From Himantopus leucocephalus (Eukaryota; Chordata; Aves; Charadriiformes; Recurvirostridae), in assembly GCA_003993805.1 (NCBI GenBank), contig RSEF01000001.1, forward strand, positions 93,311,400-93,375,399: 64,000 nt of DNA, given 5' to 3'. This document shows positions 47,101-62,100 of the stretch, piece after piece. The notes under the pieces were generated by a model. The model was not told the origin of the DNA, did not search any database, and worked only from the letters and a program-made list of their open reading frames with translations. The position numbers and the translations under genes are program-made. How positions within the stretch are numbered: position 1 is the first letter of the stretch; every line of letters begins with the position of its first letter.

Positions 47101-50100
47101 AGACTTGCCCAATGAGTCTGAAAATCCTGAATTGTAGCCCAGCACCTTGACCTTGAGACCCCCTTTCCTCCCATGAAAGGATCTCTATTTTTGTAGGACA
47201 AAACCTACAAGACAGTGAAGCAGTTCCACTGACTCTCTGGAAAGAAAGAATGAACTTGCCTTACCTTTTGTACAGATGAGGGAGCTCTGAGTCAGTTCCT
47301 TTTTAATACCTTCAGGCTGATTGCAGGGAAAAGGCCAGGAAGAGGAAGAAAAGTGTAGAACATCACCATGAAACCATGACAATTTAACAGTGTAAAACAG
47401 TATGTGGATGTGGCTTTCCAGACAGTGCACCCCTTGTACCCAGTCCTGCACTGTCTCCGCTAAAATATCTCTTGATCCATGGCTCCCTCTCTTTTTTACC
47501 CAACACCCTGTCCAGAGCACCTTCCTTCTTAGAAAGCAGTTTATAAAATAGACATTTCCAGCATCAGAGAGGGACTCTGCCCAACTAATCCTATGTGGCC
47601 TCTGCTTTATGATGCTCAAGATAAATCCTTTCATATTTGCCCTCCAACCTCCTCCCCAGTACTAGAGCCACAGGCTAAAGGCACTTATAGGCAAGGTATG
47701 GAATCTCTTACCTTCTGACTACACCTCTACTGACATCCGTGGGGTGTCACAGTATGTGTGCTCGTGGTCTGAGGAAGGCGACAGTGGCAGGGGGAGAATG
47801 GACGCCGCTGATTGTTGGGATTTACACTCTCGTTTTCATGTGGAGAAGCCTACTGTACACAGCTCCATCTGTGTCAGTTGCCTTGCCTCCTCACACTAGC
47901 TAACTGCTTCTAACCCACAGCTATAGGAATTGCAGTTTCCACAAAGCAGAAAGCACATGCAGATTTCCCACCGTACCTCAACAAGTAGGGTTTGAATCAG
48001 GGTGTCCCTGTGAATTGTCTTCTCTTCTGGGGATGTGCTGTTTCCAGTACCTCTGGTATTCCGTTTGGCCTTAGCAGTAATTGTGAATTTCACCTCACCT
48101 AGAAAGCCACCCACCAGCACAACAAAAGAAAGTTATCTTCAATGTCTATAGTTACCCCTGCTTTTTGCTGCCTCTTCTAGGCTGATGGACTGCTGAGAAA
48201 TGTATTCTCTCTCTGAAGGCAGCTCAGTAAAACCAAATTTCATGAAGGCTCCATGCCTGTCTGCTAGCGGCAAGGAATGGTTGCCCGGGGCCCTAGCATG
48301 AGGAACAAAATAGGAGTGAACCTGGCCAAAAACCTGACAGTCCTCACTAGCAGTTTACACCTCTTCTTAGCCTTGTACTGAGTTTTCTCTTGACTAGGGC
48401 AGTGTTGAAATAGCTACAGCTCTGCTGCCTCTTTCCTTCAGGCAGAATTTGTTAACTGAGGGACAGCACTGAGAAGCAGCCCTGAAGTGAGCAGCTTTGC
48501 AGGCTTGCTCTCTTCACCCCTGCAACCATTGCAAACTGGAAATCCAAAGGAGTTTTTTATATGGAACAAAATTCATTATTATCAGAATTACCAGGGACAG
48601 ACAGCAGCTTTCTTTTTTCGGCTCTGCAGTATTATTTCACTGCGTGTCCAGTTTTCATCTCGCTATAACTTTGCATCTTTCTCAGTGAGTTTGAAGGAAA
48701 TCAGTCATACTGACTATAGGGGTTTAGAAACAGCCTTTTTGAAAAAAGGTCCCTCTGTGGCTCATTTTGAGAAGAATCTTTACTACTTAAAAGGGCACTT
48801 ATACATGCAAGACGTTGTAACTGCATTTTTTAAAAGACAGTGTTGACTTGAAGGCAGTGTGAATTAACACAGCTGTAAAATTGGGGAAGACCAATGTCCT
48901 CTTTGCCTGCTGAGAAGCCAGTCCAAAATTATTAGCAAATTTTAGTCTTACATAATACAGTTGGTTAGTTGCAAAACTGCCAGCTGATCATAGGTGCATG
49001 AAATCCTGCCAGTATTTCATATGTGGCAAGCTAAGAGTTCTTCCTAAAACGGACAGGAAATGGACTACCAAAAATCAGAAGAGATGAAACACCAGAACAA
49101 TTCACTGCTCATTCAGTGAGTCTAAGTGAACTTTAACAGAGGTCCAATACTAAATTTGTGGAGTGATTAATGGAGCTGTCCAGAAATGCCTGCCTGTGAC
49201 TGATTATGCTGTGTTAAAGGGTGGGAGTGACAGAGGTAAAAAAGATCAAACAGGGATATATCAAGGTGATGAAAACACAAACTTACCAATTTTGTGGGGG
49301 CTAACGGCCCAAATATAGGTTTTTCTTTCATTGGCACACACCCTTGCTGTGTTGCCCTCTGGTGAAAGGATTTCTGCCTTGTAGTCACTCGACTTTGCTA
49401 GTACAGCACTGATCTGAGATAAAGAAACAAGGACCCAGATTACAGACGAAATGGGCTGCCCCTGAAGTTAGGCTGCAAAGCAAAGGAGACTTGCTGGAAA
49501 AGCTATTTGTCATCTGAATCTGTGGGATGGTACCAGGACAGAAGGATGGGGCATTTCTCCGAGGAAGTGACAAACCTGCCTCTTTTCTGCCCACTGTTAG
49601 TGTCTGTTTTTGACAGAAGTATATCAAGGTATCTGTGCTCATTAGTCAAGTCTTCTTATGAGCTACTGCTACATACAACATGCTCAGTATGTATTGCGTT
49701 TTGCACAGCACAGTACCCATACCCTCTGTTCAAGTTCCTCCTTCAGAAGCAAAAAGAAGTAAATTATGTAGGGATAAGGAGCAAGTTCTTATCTTCCATG
49801 GACGAGCCACAGTCATCATCGGCCACATTTTCCTAATGTTGTGACACAGGCATAAGTCCAGGGAGAGAGGGTAAGAGAATAATGTGTCAGGCTAAAGTGT
49901 AAGTTAAACACTTATTTCTGCATTTCTGATGCATTATGCAGGAGAATGCTGGGATCTCTGGGAAACAGACAAACCGTATAGGAAGTAAAAGGGAACTTGA
50001 TATACCTGGATGCATTCATTGAGGTAGTTGAAGACATTGGCTATTAAATTAAATTTTTCCCCTCGAATGACAGAGTATGGCAAGGTGAGATCCACAAAGA

Positions 50101-53100
50101 ATGGTTGGAATGCTTTCAGTGAAACAGTTGAGGAGATGCCAAACCCAGCATCATCCTGTACGCAGAAAGCACTGGCTTTCCATTCTGTGATGGTGTCAGG
50201 AATGGTGTAAAAGACATTGGCCTCTCCCCTGGAACTGTGGAAAATAAGAAAAACAGAATGAGAAATGATCTTTGGCATTTTCCATTATAGAGTAGGCTTC
50301 CTACTTGAGTTAGTACTTCTGTTTTCATCTCACTTTCTGCAAGATACCTCTCCATATTTAAAAAAAAATATTATGAAGGTTCTGGTGAACTACATGTTAA
50401 AAAGCACGTGGAAGAATACTCAGCTTTTTTAATTTAGAAATATCATTTGTTTAAATACCATAATATCCAAACATACAGATCAGAACCAATAAATTTGGAT
50501 TAATGTTCTAGAAGAGCACCTGGGTGCATAGTTAAGATGGGGATATTCTCATTGCAGATGATGTAATCCCTGGAAAGAAAAACAAAATAAACTGGGTTTT
50601 CTGCTGCTGAATTAAAAATTTGATGAAAAAGAACAAGTTCTACTCTAGCTCTCTCCTAAACAAATGTTTTTATTTTACTCTTAGCCCTTATTCTTTCTCC
50701 CCATCAGAAGGATGGGGGGGCAGAGCACAGAACAGATGTCATTCACAGTTCAAGTAGGTTTGACACTCTGTACAAGATTGGGAGCTCAACTGTCGTTGAG
50801 CAAGATTGGAAAAAGAGACTCACATCTACAAAGCATACATATATTCCATGGCTTCTTCCCAGAATTCATATTAGCATCAAAAATCCACACAAGAGGTAAG
50901 AAATGAAGATGAATATACTCACTCAGTATGAAGAAGATCCCAAATCCAGGTCTCAGGGAAGAATTTCCGAACAGTGTTAACAACACCGCCGCCAAGAATC
51001 CTTGACTCATCTAGAAGATTGTGTATGGTTAAAGTATAATATTAGAGAGGTCAGGCCAGAAGAATCTGAACTGCCATCAGACATGCTCAACACCATTAAA
51101 TGAAGACTATGTATTCCGTTTGAGCATTCTTCAATTCTTTTTCTGGTAAAAAAGGAAAATTCTAACAGATATACGATATGGGAAGAAACAATTTCTTATC
51201 TATTCTCTTTTCCCATGGGAAAATACTAGAAAATTTATGTATTTCACAAGATATTTCACTTCATTTCATATTGAAAGGTATAATCATCTAGTTAGAAAGG
51301 CATGTTCCCCATCTTCCACCACTAGTTTTCTTTGATTTGCAAATGGACAACAGTAGCCAGTATTGTCACCAAAGTTTATAATGCCTTACAAACCTCTCTG
51401 GGAACTCAATCATTTTTACTCTGTTCAATAGTTAAAACTGGAACTGAATATCCAGTCCGTTGGAAAACTACCATATAGTCAAACTACAGGTTTGATATTA
51501 GGAACCAAGGTCCTCTTTCCAGTTTTGTCATGGACTCACTTGTGATGTCCAACCACTCATTTAGCATGAAGGTACCTCAGATTTCCTAGCTGTATCACGG
51601 AAATAACAATACTTTCTTATTTTGCTGGACTTAGAATCACAGAATCATTGAATAAAATCTAGGCTGGGAGGAACCTCTGGAGTTCTCTAATCCGATCTCC
51701 CTGAAGTAGGACTAACTTTAAAGTCAGATCACTTTGCTCAAGGGTCTTGTCCAGATTGGTTTTGAAAACCTGCACCAATGGAGATTCCAAAACCTCCCAG
51801 AGAACCTCTTCTAGTGCAGCACAACTCTCACGAGAAAGAACTTTTTCCTAGTGTTGAATAGCAAATTCCCTTATGGCAACTTATGACTGCTACTTTTGCT
51901 CTTTTTCTGAGCAATCTGATCTTGCTGATCTATAATGGCTTTGGAGACTATGTGCTAAGTACACTAAGTGTTGTGTGAATTCTTGACATCGGGAATTGCC
52001 ATTATATTTCTGTGTTGTCATTTCCTTTTAAATATTTAATTGAATTGTGATTTGATGAAAGGTTCTGACCTGAAAAACCCTGAAAAACTAATACCAGTTT
52101 ATGAAAGAAGTAGCATCCCAGTAGTCCCTGCCTTTTCTATATGCACCCTGTACCTTAGTGAGAGAGAATTGACTCCACTGCAAGGACTGTCAGAACAAGA
52201 TTACTAGAGGTGAACTGGGACACGTAGTCCTATTCCCCAAAAAACCCCTCAGCATGCTGGCTGTTATTTTATACAGGCAACAGTTTTGAAGACCAGGTAG
52301 ACTGGGACTGGAGATACAGTAGGAACCTTCTTTTACCTGGGCCATAGCCACTGCTATGGGCGAAACCATGGTCAAAATAGCCAGGGTAATCTTCCGTATC
52401 TGATCTGTCTTCATTGCACAGAACTGGCTTCCGTAGCACAGAGTTGGTGAAAACCTTCAGGCCCATATCCTAAATATGAAAGAATCAATCACGTCACTCA
52501 GGGCATGCACTAGCCACCAGTGCATGTCACTTTTCGTACCTGGGTTATCATACCTTATCTCTCTCCTCCCCCCTCACATCCCATCCTTTCAACCCTGCAT
52601 GTCACAGCTGTTCCTCTCCAACCTCTGTCTTTCTTATGGAGCAGTGACACCTGGTGTTCTGTGAAGAGCAGTAATGATGGGACTTATGTTAGGTCTTAGG
52701 CTATGGGGCCAGTAGGGAGTGGAGGCAAGTGTATCAGGAACCAAGTGGCCTGCATCAGGGACTCGGATCTTTACTAGAAATACCTGAGGTCATGAGCCAA
52801 GGCCATGGTCCTGCATAGGAAATATCTACTGAAGCATGAGCAGGATCCCAGAGAATATATCTAGTAGGGATTTTCAGTCTTCCTGAGTAAGAGGCAGGGA
52901 TAAGAAGGCAGAAACTGGGTGATCAGAGATTTTAGGCAGTTCCAGGCATCATCTGCCTTCTCTTAGCAGTAAGAACCACCACCTGAGAAAGTTAAATATG
53001 CATGAATTCTTCTGGAATACCTTCTACTTAAAGAACCACACAGAGCACATACCCTGAAAATCCTGTAGACATCTCCATCACGACTGACATTCACAGGTTC

Positions 53101-56100
53101 ATAGTACAAGCCATCAAAAAAAGTGGTTTTAATTGGAACACACTTCTCTAAATTGTATTCTTCCAGGTTGAGCCCATTGTAGTAATAGCCATATAAATCA
53201 CTCACACGAAGTTGGTAGTACACCTGGGAGGTGAGAATGACTAGTGTAAACACAAGAAAGGTCCCAGGCAGGTGCAAAATCCCATATAATCAAAGCTTAT
53301 TGTGGCCCCTGAGCAATCCTATAGACGACGGTGGGTTTGCCTACTGATTCCTACCTAGTGATCAATAAGCAATTTGGCTGGTGATACACAAGAAGGACTG
53401 GACTCTACCCTCCTCCTTCTGAGCTGCAATGGCTTTGAGAGGTGAACTTGAGCAAAAAACACAGATATACTCCTGAGTTATGCAAAGAGAAGACTGGAGT
53501 CCATCAAGATACTACCTGACATCTACAGCTTTTGTTCTGGGCCCAAGGCCTATTTGAGTTATAAAATGCAATTTTGACATAATCGCTCCCCAGGGAGGAA
53601 CTATGCTTTCAAGAATTTACATTAGGCATGTTCTTGGGACATGTCTTACACTGCCATGCTTTCCAAAAGTAAATGTTTCACTATCAATTTCTGTCTTTGA
53701 AGTGTACAACTACCATAGACCTTTCTTTACTCACTGAGATCTCTGTTTTCAAGGGCAAAATAAAAATGCAGCCAGCATCAGAGAGATTACAGGTGGGAAC
53801 TGGAATATCACTCTGGATGTCCCTAGGTCAAAATAATACAGGACTGTAGATGTGGCTTACGCTCTCAGCAGATAACTGTCGCTCAGGCTGAAGAAGAAGG
53901 ACGCTCTGATCTACAGCTCGCAGGGCACAGTAGGAGTTGGCAGCAGCTTCAAGGTAGAGACTGACTTTAGAGCCTGGGAGACCCTGCTTCTCAGAGAACT
54001 CGAGCTGGAGCTGGAAATTAATAAATCCAAGACAACCACACAGAAATCAGGATAATCAGTTTGGCACATAGATCCAAATACCAGCTTTCACCAGCAGTCA
54101 CTCTGTTCTCTGTGGGGCAAAGTTCTTACCACTAGATGGACCTTCTGTATCCCTGTTCTGTAAAAATCCACAGCCTCTATAATCCCCTTGTCACCTCCCT
54201 CTCCCCACTCCATTGAGAACTTAGTCTGAGTCTGAGCATCCATGTCAATTCCAGGGACAGACAGCTTCTCATGTTCCCAGGCACATCTGTACCTTTTCCA
54301 TTCTTAAAGGCCATCCCGAGTGCAGGGCTCTTGATGAAGTCATTCCCTAACTGTTCTCTCAGCAAAGAGCCAGCTGATATAGCCCTTAATAAGAAAGGAG
54401 AGGTTTTCACCTTGTTTTTGAAGCATACATCACTGTGTATCCAAGAGCTGTCAGCCACTATCTCCCCATGAGGATGCACAGTGTAGAGCAACAGTCTGGC
54501 GCTGGGGCCAAACTTCTCAGTGACAGTCAGTGTGATGGGGAATGTACCTTTGGGAGCTGTGGAAGGAGAAGCCAACAGCAGAGATTAGACAAACCTCAGC
54601 TTTGGTGGACCTACTAGCACCTTTAAAAAACAGGGAAGTTGGATATTGGAAGAGTCGTGTCTCAGAATCTGAGGAAAAGCTCCCATCAGCAAGACAACAG
54701 ATACAAACTGGAGGATGCTGAGAGCAGGATGCTTTGTAGAGAAGGGTCTGAGCTGAGTAAAAGTTGGACAGGGAAATCTATGCATGATTGCTATGAGAAG
54801 AGCACAACATTGCCTTTGGGTCTCAAACCTAGAATCTTCTACACCAGAGGAGATTGGCCAATCTCCTGAGCTAAGGAGATTAATACCTGTGAAACTGCAA
54901 ATACCCCTTGGCAAGAAATAAAATAAAAGAAGGTTACATTCCTTGTGTTTGTTCACAACAAAGTTTTCATCTTTCAACTAACAATATAAATCTGATTATG
55001 ATATGGGCGACTGGCTAGATGCTGCAGCAAAGGCAAATGATACTGTGAGTGGTGACAGGTCATGGGGTTTAAGAACTAGTACCTGATTTAGCCACAGTTC
55101 TCTGTTTTCATTCCTTCTTACAAAACTTACTAATGCTCTGGTGCTCAGAACAATGCTCTGAAGTATCAGTAGTAATATGGTCTAGAACTTACCACCAGAG
55201 ATGCTGACACGCTTCTGGCCACTGAGAATAATTTTTCCTTTTGTCATCACCTGGGCATAGAAAAAACTCATGAGACAGGATCAAAAGCACCACAGGATCA
55301 AAAGAATGAAATCATTGATTTTGAGTAGTGTTCTGAGAGACTTCAAAGGCTATCAAGTCGAGCTGTGATCTGTAGCCACTGTCTAGTCTGGAGATTTCTG
55401 CCTTATATGGTGTTCAAGAGAAGGTGAAAGAAGATATGTTTTGGGAGTCAAGGTAGCACTTACCACATAGTAGAAATTTGTGTGGCTGGCATTCCTGTAG
55501 CCCTCTCTGTTCAGGACATAGTGAATATTGATTATTTGCTGCTGGCCACAGCTGAGCTTCTCCTTCACTGGCTGGATTTTCACAAAGCTGTTGGTTCGTG
55601 AGTAGAAACGCCGGACAAAGAATAAGGCTTGGGGCTCATTATCATTCCTCCAGCTGAAGAATTCTGCACAGTCATCTGGTGCCTGCCTGACCTATGGAGC
55701 AGAAGAATCATACATGGGGAATTAACAAAGTGGAAAATAAAAAAATGTCAGGCAGGTGAGAGGCAAAGACTAAAAAACTCTGTGGGGAAGCTGATTTTGT
55801 GGGACTGTTTAAGCCAAGAGCAAGAGCTGGTGTGAAAAATTTGTGCTTCACCAGTCCAGAGCAGGGGGCCTTCTGGACACCTTAATGTATCCAGACACCT
55901 ATGGCACAATGTGGTAGGGAGGTTATTTCAGATTCTTGCAGGCTTGGGACAGGTTGTATGAACTGCTAGGACTTGTGGTGAGTTAGAATGGCATTGTTCT
56001 CAAACAACCTTCTTTTTCTCAGCACTTCCCATCACACCACAGAAAAGGCATGACAACATGAGAAGACTATGGGATGGCAACAGGTATGAGTCTCTGCCAG

Positions 56101-59100
56101 CAGAAATGCAGGGAAGTAGGCATCAGCAGTGAAAGTGGCTGCTGTGCATCCAGGCCGGGTGCCAAAGGCAAGGCAGTCTGTGAGGAAGGTCCTCTAGTGC
56201 ACGGAATAAAGAGAAAGAAGATGGCTGCAGAAAGGGCTTCTGAGTGGAGGGAAAAGAAGGGAGGTGCTAACAATCACTGCAGCCAAAACAATCCTGGGGT
56301 GCAGTCTGCCACTTCTCAGAAACCGGTGTTTTCTCATATTAGTTTCATACAGGTTGCAGGTGTTGGTGGACTGACTGCCTACTTTGCTCATCTGAAACAG
56401 CTCTGCCAGCACCCACAGATTTCTTCTAATCCCTCTCTCCAATGAAGTATTTTTTCAGGAATTAGACTGAAGCCTGTATTTACTTACTTTCAACTTAAAT
56501 TTGGGATCAAAGAAGTTGGACGTATCGATGGAAAAAGCAGCAGTGCCGTTCTTGTCAGTGGTATAGTTGGCCAGATAATTTTCATTGAGCTCCAGCAGAA
56601 CAGTCCTATTGGCAACAGGCTTGCCATCCACATTTGTCACAGAGATCTGAACACAAAGAATACCCAAGGGATTCAGAAAAAAAACAAAAACAAAAAAACC
56701 CCAGGGAATGCTCTGCTCACCAGAGGATGCTCACTGAGGACAATTGCAGAGAGCAGAAATCAAGAATGAAATGTGTTTAAGAGGCAAACACACCTCAATA
56801 TTTTGAAGGAGCAGAAGTTCTGTGACAGGCAAAGGCAGGCAATTCCGATCAGGGCAAGGACAAACTATATGTCACAGAGGGAGAAGGAGTTGTTTATATA
56901 TATGATCTCGTATAAAAGATTCTTTTAATAATAAGTCTTCTGGTTGTCTTCAGTGACTATTAGTTCAGTTGGCCATCACATAAGTTAAAGTCTACTGAGT
57001 GAGAGATGGTAGTTCTAATTCTTACCTCATGCTTCCCCTTCCTAAATAAATAGAAACAGAGGGACTCCAGAGCACGTACTCTTTGGAGAGCACCTATTAA
57101 CAAACCTAAAGCAATCAGATGACTTCATGGCCACAGGTAACCTGTGGAGCTGAGTAGCACCTCTCAGATTTTTGGCATCTGTGCATACCCTCTGTTCCCA
57201 TTGCATATCAGGATGATGCTGTACAGCTCATCCTCCTTTCTGTGCCTGGGTTTACCCTGTGTGTGCAGGTTGCTAAGAAGTCGGAATGTACTCCAACATG
57301 TATACTTCTTTAAGTAACCATCCCTGGGACTGTGTGATGCAATGCAGGGTAAATTCTACCTTCAATTTAGGTACAGCTGTTGCTGAAGTAGTTTCTTGCA
57401 GACTCTTCTTCCCCATGCATATGACCTTTCACTTACCTACCTTTTAGGCATCCCCTAACTATGGCAGAAGAGACACCCTAACACTCCAGTTATGATATAA
57501 TTTTCTCTAGAAGCACCTAACATAACAAGAGAACTATGCAGTAGTCACTGTTATGCAGCATTATCATGGGAAGTTGTCAGCACAGAGTTAGGGGACAGCC
57601 ATAAATGGGTTGACACAGAGGTCATGCTGCACCTCAGGGAGTTTTGATCTAAATGTATACTTTCAGGTACCCACCTCACCATAGTAAGGAATTCCCCTCT
57701 TGTAATAGATGTCCATATTCCTGAACATTACTCTGTCATTTTCTTGGTTGACTGACACATAGTCATAATCTTTCATCTGGATACCTGTGAGACATACCCA
57801 GTATAAAGGGGAGGAAACAGAAATCAGATATGGGTGGAAAAAATGTTCCTTTTGAAAAGCTATATGGAACAGTGATGTTCTGGAGGGAGAGCGACAGGAA
57901 GGAAATGGTGGTTGTTGGTTGTTTGCTGCGCAGACCAGGATCCAAGAGATTCCTCTCAGAAAGTACCACCTATTAGCTTTAATCATCTAACCCAATCTCC
58001 ACTTGGTGTTACCTGTCCCATTTTCAGTGACGATGCTTTCTACGTTGAGGCTGGTATACATCCTGGCATAGCTGCGATAGAGCTGGAATGTTTTGATGGA
58101 GACGACAGTGTTGAGGCAGCCATCCTTCCCCAGCTGAAAAAGAAGCACAAAGGGGAAAGCCCATTTTTCTCAAGGTTTGGAAAATTGTTCCTGAATCTGT
58201 ATTAGTGGGTCTCTGAAGAGCTTCATGCCTATGCTCACATCTTCAGCTCCTAGTTTCTACTCACTCCCCTCCTGCCTGACACTTCTCACTCCATGGTTCC
58301 CTTCACAGCTCATTGTTTCAATATTATCTAGCCTCGCAGCTGGAAACATTTCTCCTCATTCCTGCTAGACCTCTCTATGCTAAGTTCTCAAACTCATCTT
58401 GCATGATGCCTAAGCTCTATGACCAGAGCACTTTGAGCCTGAGCTAGTGGAGAAATTAATCATTAGTTTAACATTAAGTGTCCTCAAAGACTCCCAGTAC
58501 AGATCTGCTGATTACACTTGGTAAGAACAAAGCTCCAGTATTTAAGGAATGATCACAAATTTATAGTTTCATAAGCTTCCCTTCCTCCTACTGACTCTTT
58601 CTGAGGGAAAACTCAGTCTCCTAATAAGGTTATTGGTAAAAACTACCTTCATCATCTTTCAGCGTTGCCTGTGAGATAGTGAGAAAAAACACACCTCTGG
58701 GATTGTCTCTCTGGTGGTCCCCAGGAAAAGAAGGAGGCCACCAAACACTGTGCTACATGTTGGCTAGTAAAGCTGATGGAGAAGAAAGGCCTTGTCATGT
58801 ATCATACCCGTCCAGTGACAGTTTTGCAGGTTTCTTTCTGCTTTTGCTCACATCGTGGACTGTAAAAGCGCTGCTGACACACATTGATTTGGGCATTCCC
58901 TTGCACCGGTTGGCCATAAGTGTACCTAGGAGAGGAAGAGACACAAGAACCCAATCATGTGGACTTAACACAAAACCTGCAAAGACTGCAGAGCAATGCA
59001 GACTCTAAACCCCTCAGGACTGCCCAGAGCACAGGCAGAAGAGCAGTTGGGAATTAGGACCAGTTAGCCCTAGCAGAATTCCCTTCAACTATTTTTAGGC

Positions 59101-62100
59101 TGTTTCTGGCATGTTGTTAAAAAAGCCTGCTTTGCCATTGTCTTGGCGTAGTCATTCTTCAAAGTCTGAAGCTGGAAACTGGTGATGGCCTCAGGGTTGG
59201 GATATCATTCCCTGCTGCTTGCTTTTTCTTGGTAGTGCCTTATGCAAAGCAAGATGTATTGCAGAAAGATCCCTATTCACCCCTTTGTATCATGCCACAG
59301 TGCTCTTTGGCACTATCTTAATGATAGACTCTCCTTCTGTACTGTTTCTTTCTTTTTCTGTAATAATAAAAAACAACAGCTAGCGAGTAGGTCTATACTC
59401 TCCCAGTTCTAATTCTGCTGTGTAGCGGGAGGACAGTTATCGTATTTCATGTCATGGGAGTCATAGCTAAAGGAACTGCTCTAACCCATACTCTGAATCA
59501 GCAGCAGGGTCCCTGATTCCCAGCACGCCACACCATCCTCTATCCTGTGTTTCATGTGCACAAATGTGTTGTTCTCAGCTCTGATACTTACAAAGCACAA
59601 ACGTTCACTCTGACTTCTTCATCAAAGAAAGAGATCCTCTTTGGCACACTGGTTGTCACTTCAAATTTTGGCAGCACTAGGAATGCAATGTGAATATAAG
59701 TGATAAGCAGTTGCATGCCATAGGCAGGTGTGTGTGTGTAAGATAGTAAAAAAACAGTTGGCAAAGACATTTTCACCAACAGGGGAGAGGAAATGGTTCG
59801 AAGAAAAGGAGCTGGCTGCAGGATATTATCGGAGAAAAAATAACCTTTAGTGGCAAGATTAATAACTTCTTTAAAATGCAATAATAACCATACTAATAAT
59901 TATAACAGCCACAGTAAGAACTGTGATAAATCACTTTAATTGGCTGTACATTTTCTTCAAGAGAATGGTGGGAGTAATGCTGAGGTCTCAAACTAGTTAA
60001 GCCCTGAAGAACAGAAGTTATTATGCAATCCAGCCCCATTGATGGAGAAAAGCAACAATTAAGTGAAATAGTAAAATCACAGTTCACTGTCACTCCCTCT
60101 TTTCAGCTTATCTTTTGGCCCAGGTGACCAGCAATAAGGACAATGTAGCTAGAAAAGGTCTTTTTCTCATGCACCTCTTCACAGGAGACTGGAAGGTACG
60201 AAAGACCTCTGGAAGGTAAGCAGGAAAGGTCCTTTATTGCCCTTACAAAGAAATCAGACAACTGGGAGTTGTCCAAGCCTTCTCTGTGAACTAGTAAGGA
60301 AAACCTGGCACTAAAAGATGAGAAAACTTGTAAAATCAAAACTAATTTAGCAACTCCTTTGATATGGTCTATTCCAGAGAGTGAGCAGATCACTATCAGG
60401 GCTTTGGCACCTTCAGTACCCATTGTTTTCCAACCTGTGCTTCCACTGGCTATCCAGCCTCCCCTGGGAAACAATCTGGTATCTGTTATTTAATTTGTCT
60501 AATAGATAATGTCTTCAGATTTCTACTGCATGTTTTAGCCTTGTGCTCTTCATACAGTGATGACCTCCACAAAACGGGATAGACCTGACTCATTCATTTT
60601 GCCTCTGAACAGATGGCAAGTGTAAGGCCTGAGTGATAGGATATGGATCCCAAAGTCACATAGAAAAGACTCCTAATTTAACACATGAAAAAATGCAGCC
60701 TTTCTCAGCATTTCCTTTTTTTCCCTTCTTGCCTTCACTTTCTCCACCCAGCTCTCTCCATGTCTTTCTCAGGCATGAAGTGGAGAATTCAAAGCACTTA
60801 AACTTTGCACTAACAGCTCCTATCTGACTTAGGCAAAGCCAGCCTCATTGCTGGCGCAAGGCAGTTGAGAGCCTTTGCTTACCATATTCCTCCACTGTGA
60901 AGAACTGGTACTCTTTTTCACCTGATTTCTTCTCCACAGTGATGTGGTAGGACCCCAGAATAGGCTCCGGGATTAGTGGAAAGGAAAGCTGGACAATTCC
61001 ATGCTTAGATGCTACCTCCAACCACTGGAAGATCTTGTTTTGCTCTGGATCCTGGAGAGTGGAAGAAAGAGATGTACCAAAACCTTTATCACACTGTTTC
61101 TTGTCTTCTTGCTCTCTTTTAAGTTTTGTATCCTGGCATATTGACTAAGCGCATCACACTGTGAATGTGAGTTTGGGCTGATGACACGTACTCTGCCTTC
61201 CGGTTAATTTTCCAGATCTGTTTGCGCATTAAACAAGCCTAAGTTTATGTTTAACCGGAAATTAGCTACACTGCCAGATGAGCTCAGGTCATCCAGAAAT
61301 AGTACATGATTGGAACTCAGTTTACTTATCAGTTGATTATGCTCTTCTAACGTAAGTCTTTCTGACTCAACTCCTCCATCTGTAAAATGGGAGTATTATG
61401 CTGGCCTCCCTTAGAAAGTGCTTCAAGATCTAGTGCTGTGAAATACAGTAGAAGACTGATTCACTGTGAGACTGTCCCCCAGCAGACCATGACATTTCAG
61501 AAAGTTACTATTCTTATGCCTGTAGGAGAATGAGTCTATTTCACCAGCCCGTTTACTGTAGTCCTACCAAAGTGAGACTACACTGACCACTGCTGTTTAA
61601 ATCCTAACAAAAGACACAGCAACAACCCCATGCCATCTCTGACTAACATCTCCAGTTCTGCTGATTTCTTCTCCTCTAATGTTTGACAACGGGTACTGCC
61701 AAAGTTCAACCTCAAGTCCATTGGCTTTAGATGGTGCGTCTAGGGTGAGTCTCCCTCAGCTATTGACTCTATGGGGAATGATGAAGCATACATAGCCTTT
61801 CCAAAGCAACTTGTGCTTTAATGATGTGTTGCATCTCTTACCTCAATGATGATTCGGGGATACTGGAAGAGGAAAAAAAGAGAAAAAAGAAAAACAAAAA
61901 AAATGATCAAAACACCAAGAAATTAACTGTGGAGCCGGAAAATACTTGAAAATAAAGAAAGCTGAGAACAGCTTTCTCTGGATACAGAAGACTGTACCAA
62001 GGAAACAACTTGAAACTCACGTCTGTAATTAAAAAGATATTTTAAGGGGATAACTGTTCGTGAATTCACCTTTTTACAAAAAACATCCAGTCTCTTTCTA

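Noticed and set aside
56683..56705. A-rich run suggesting a processed pseudogene or SINE tail
   Set aside because: No recognisable element body precedes it on either strand, and no duplication is visible.
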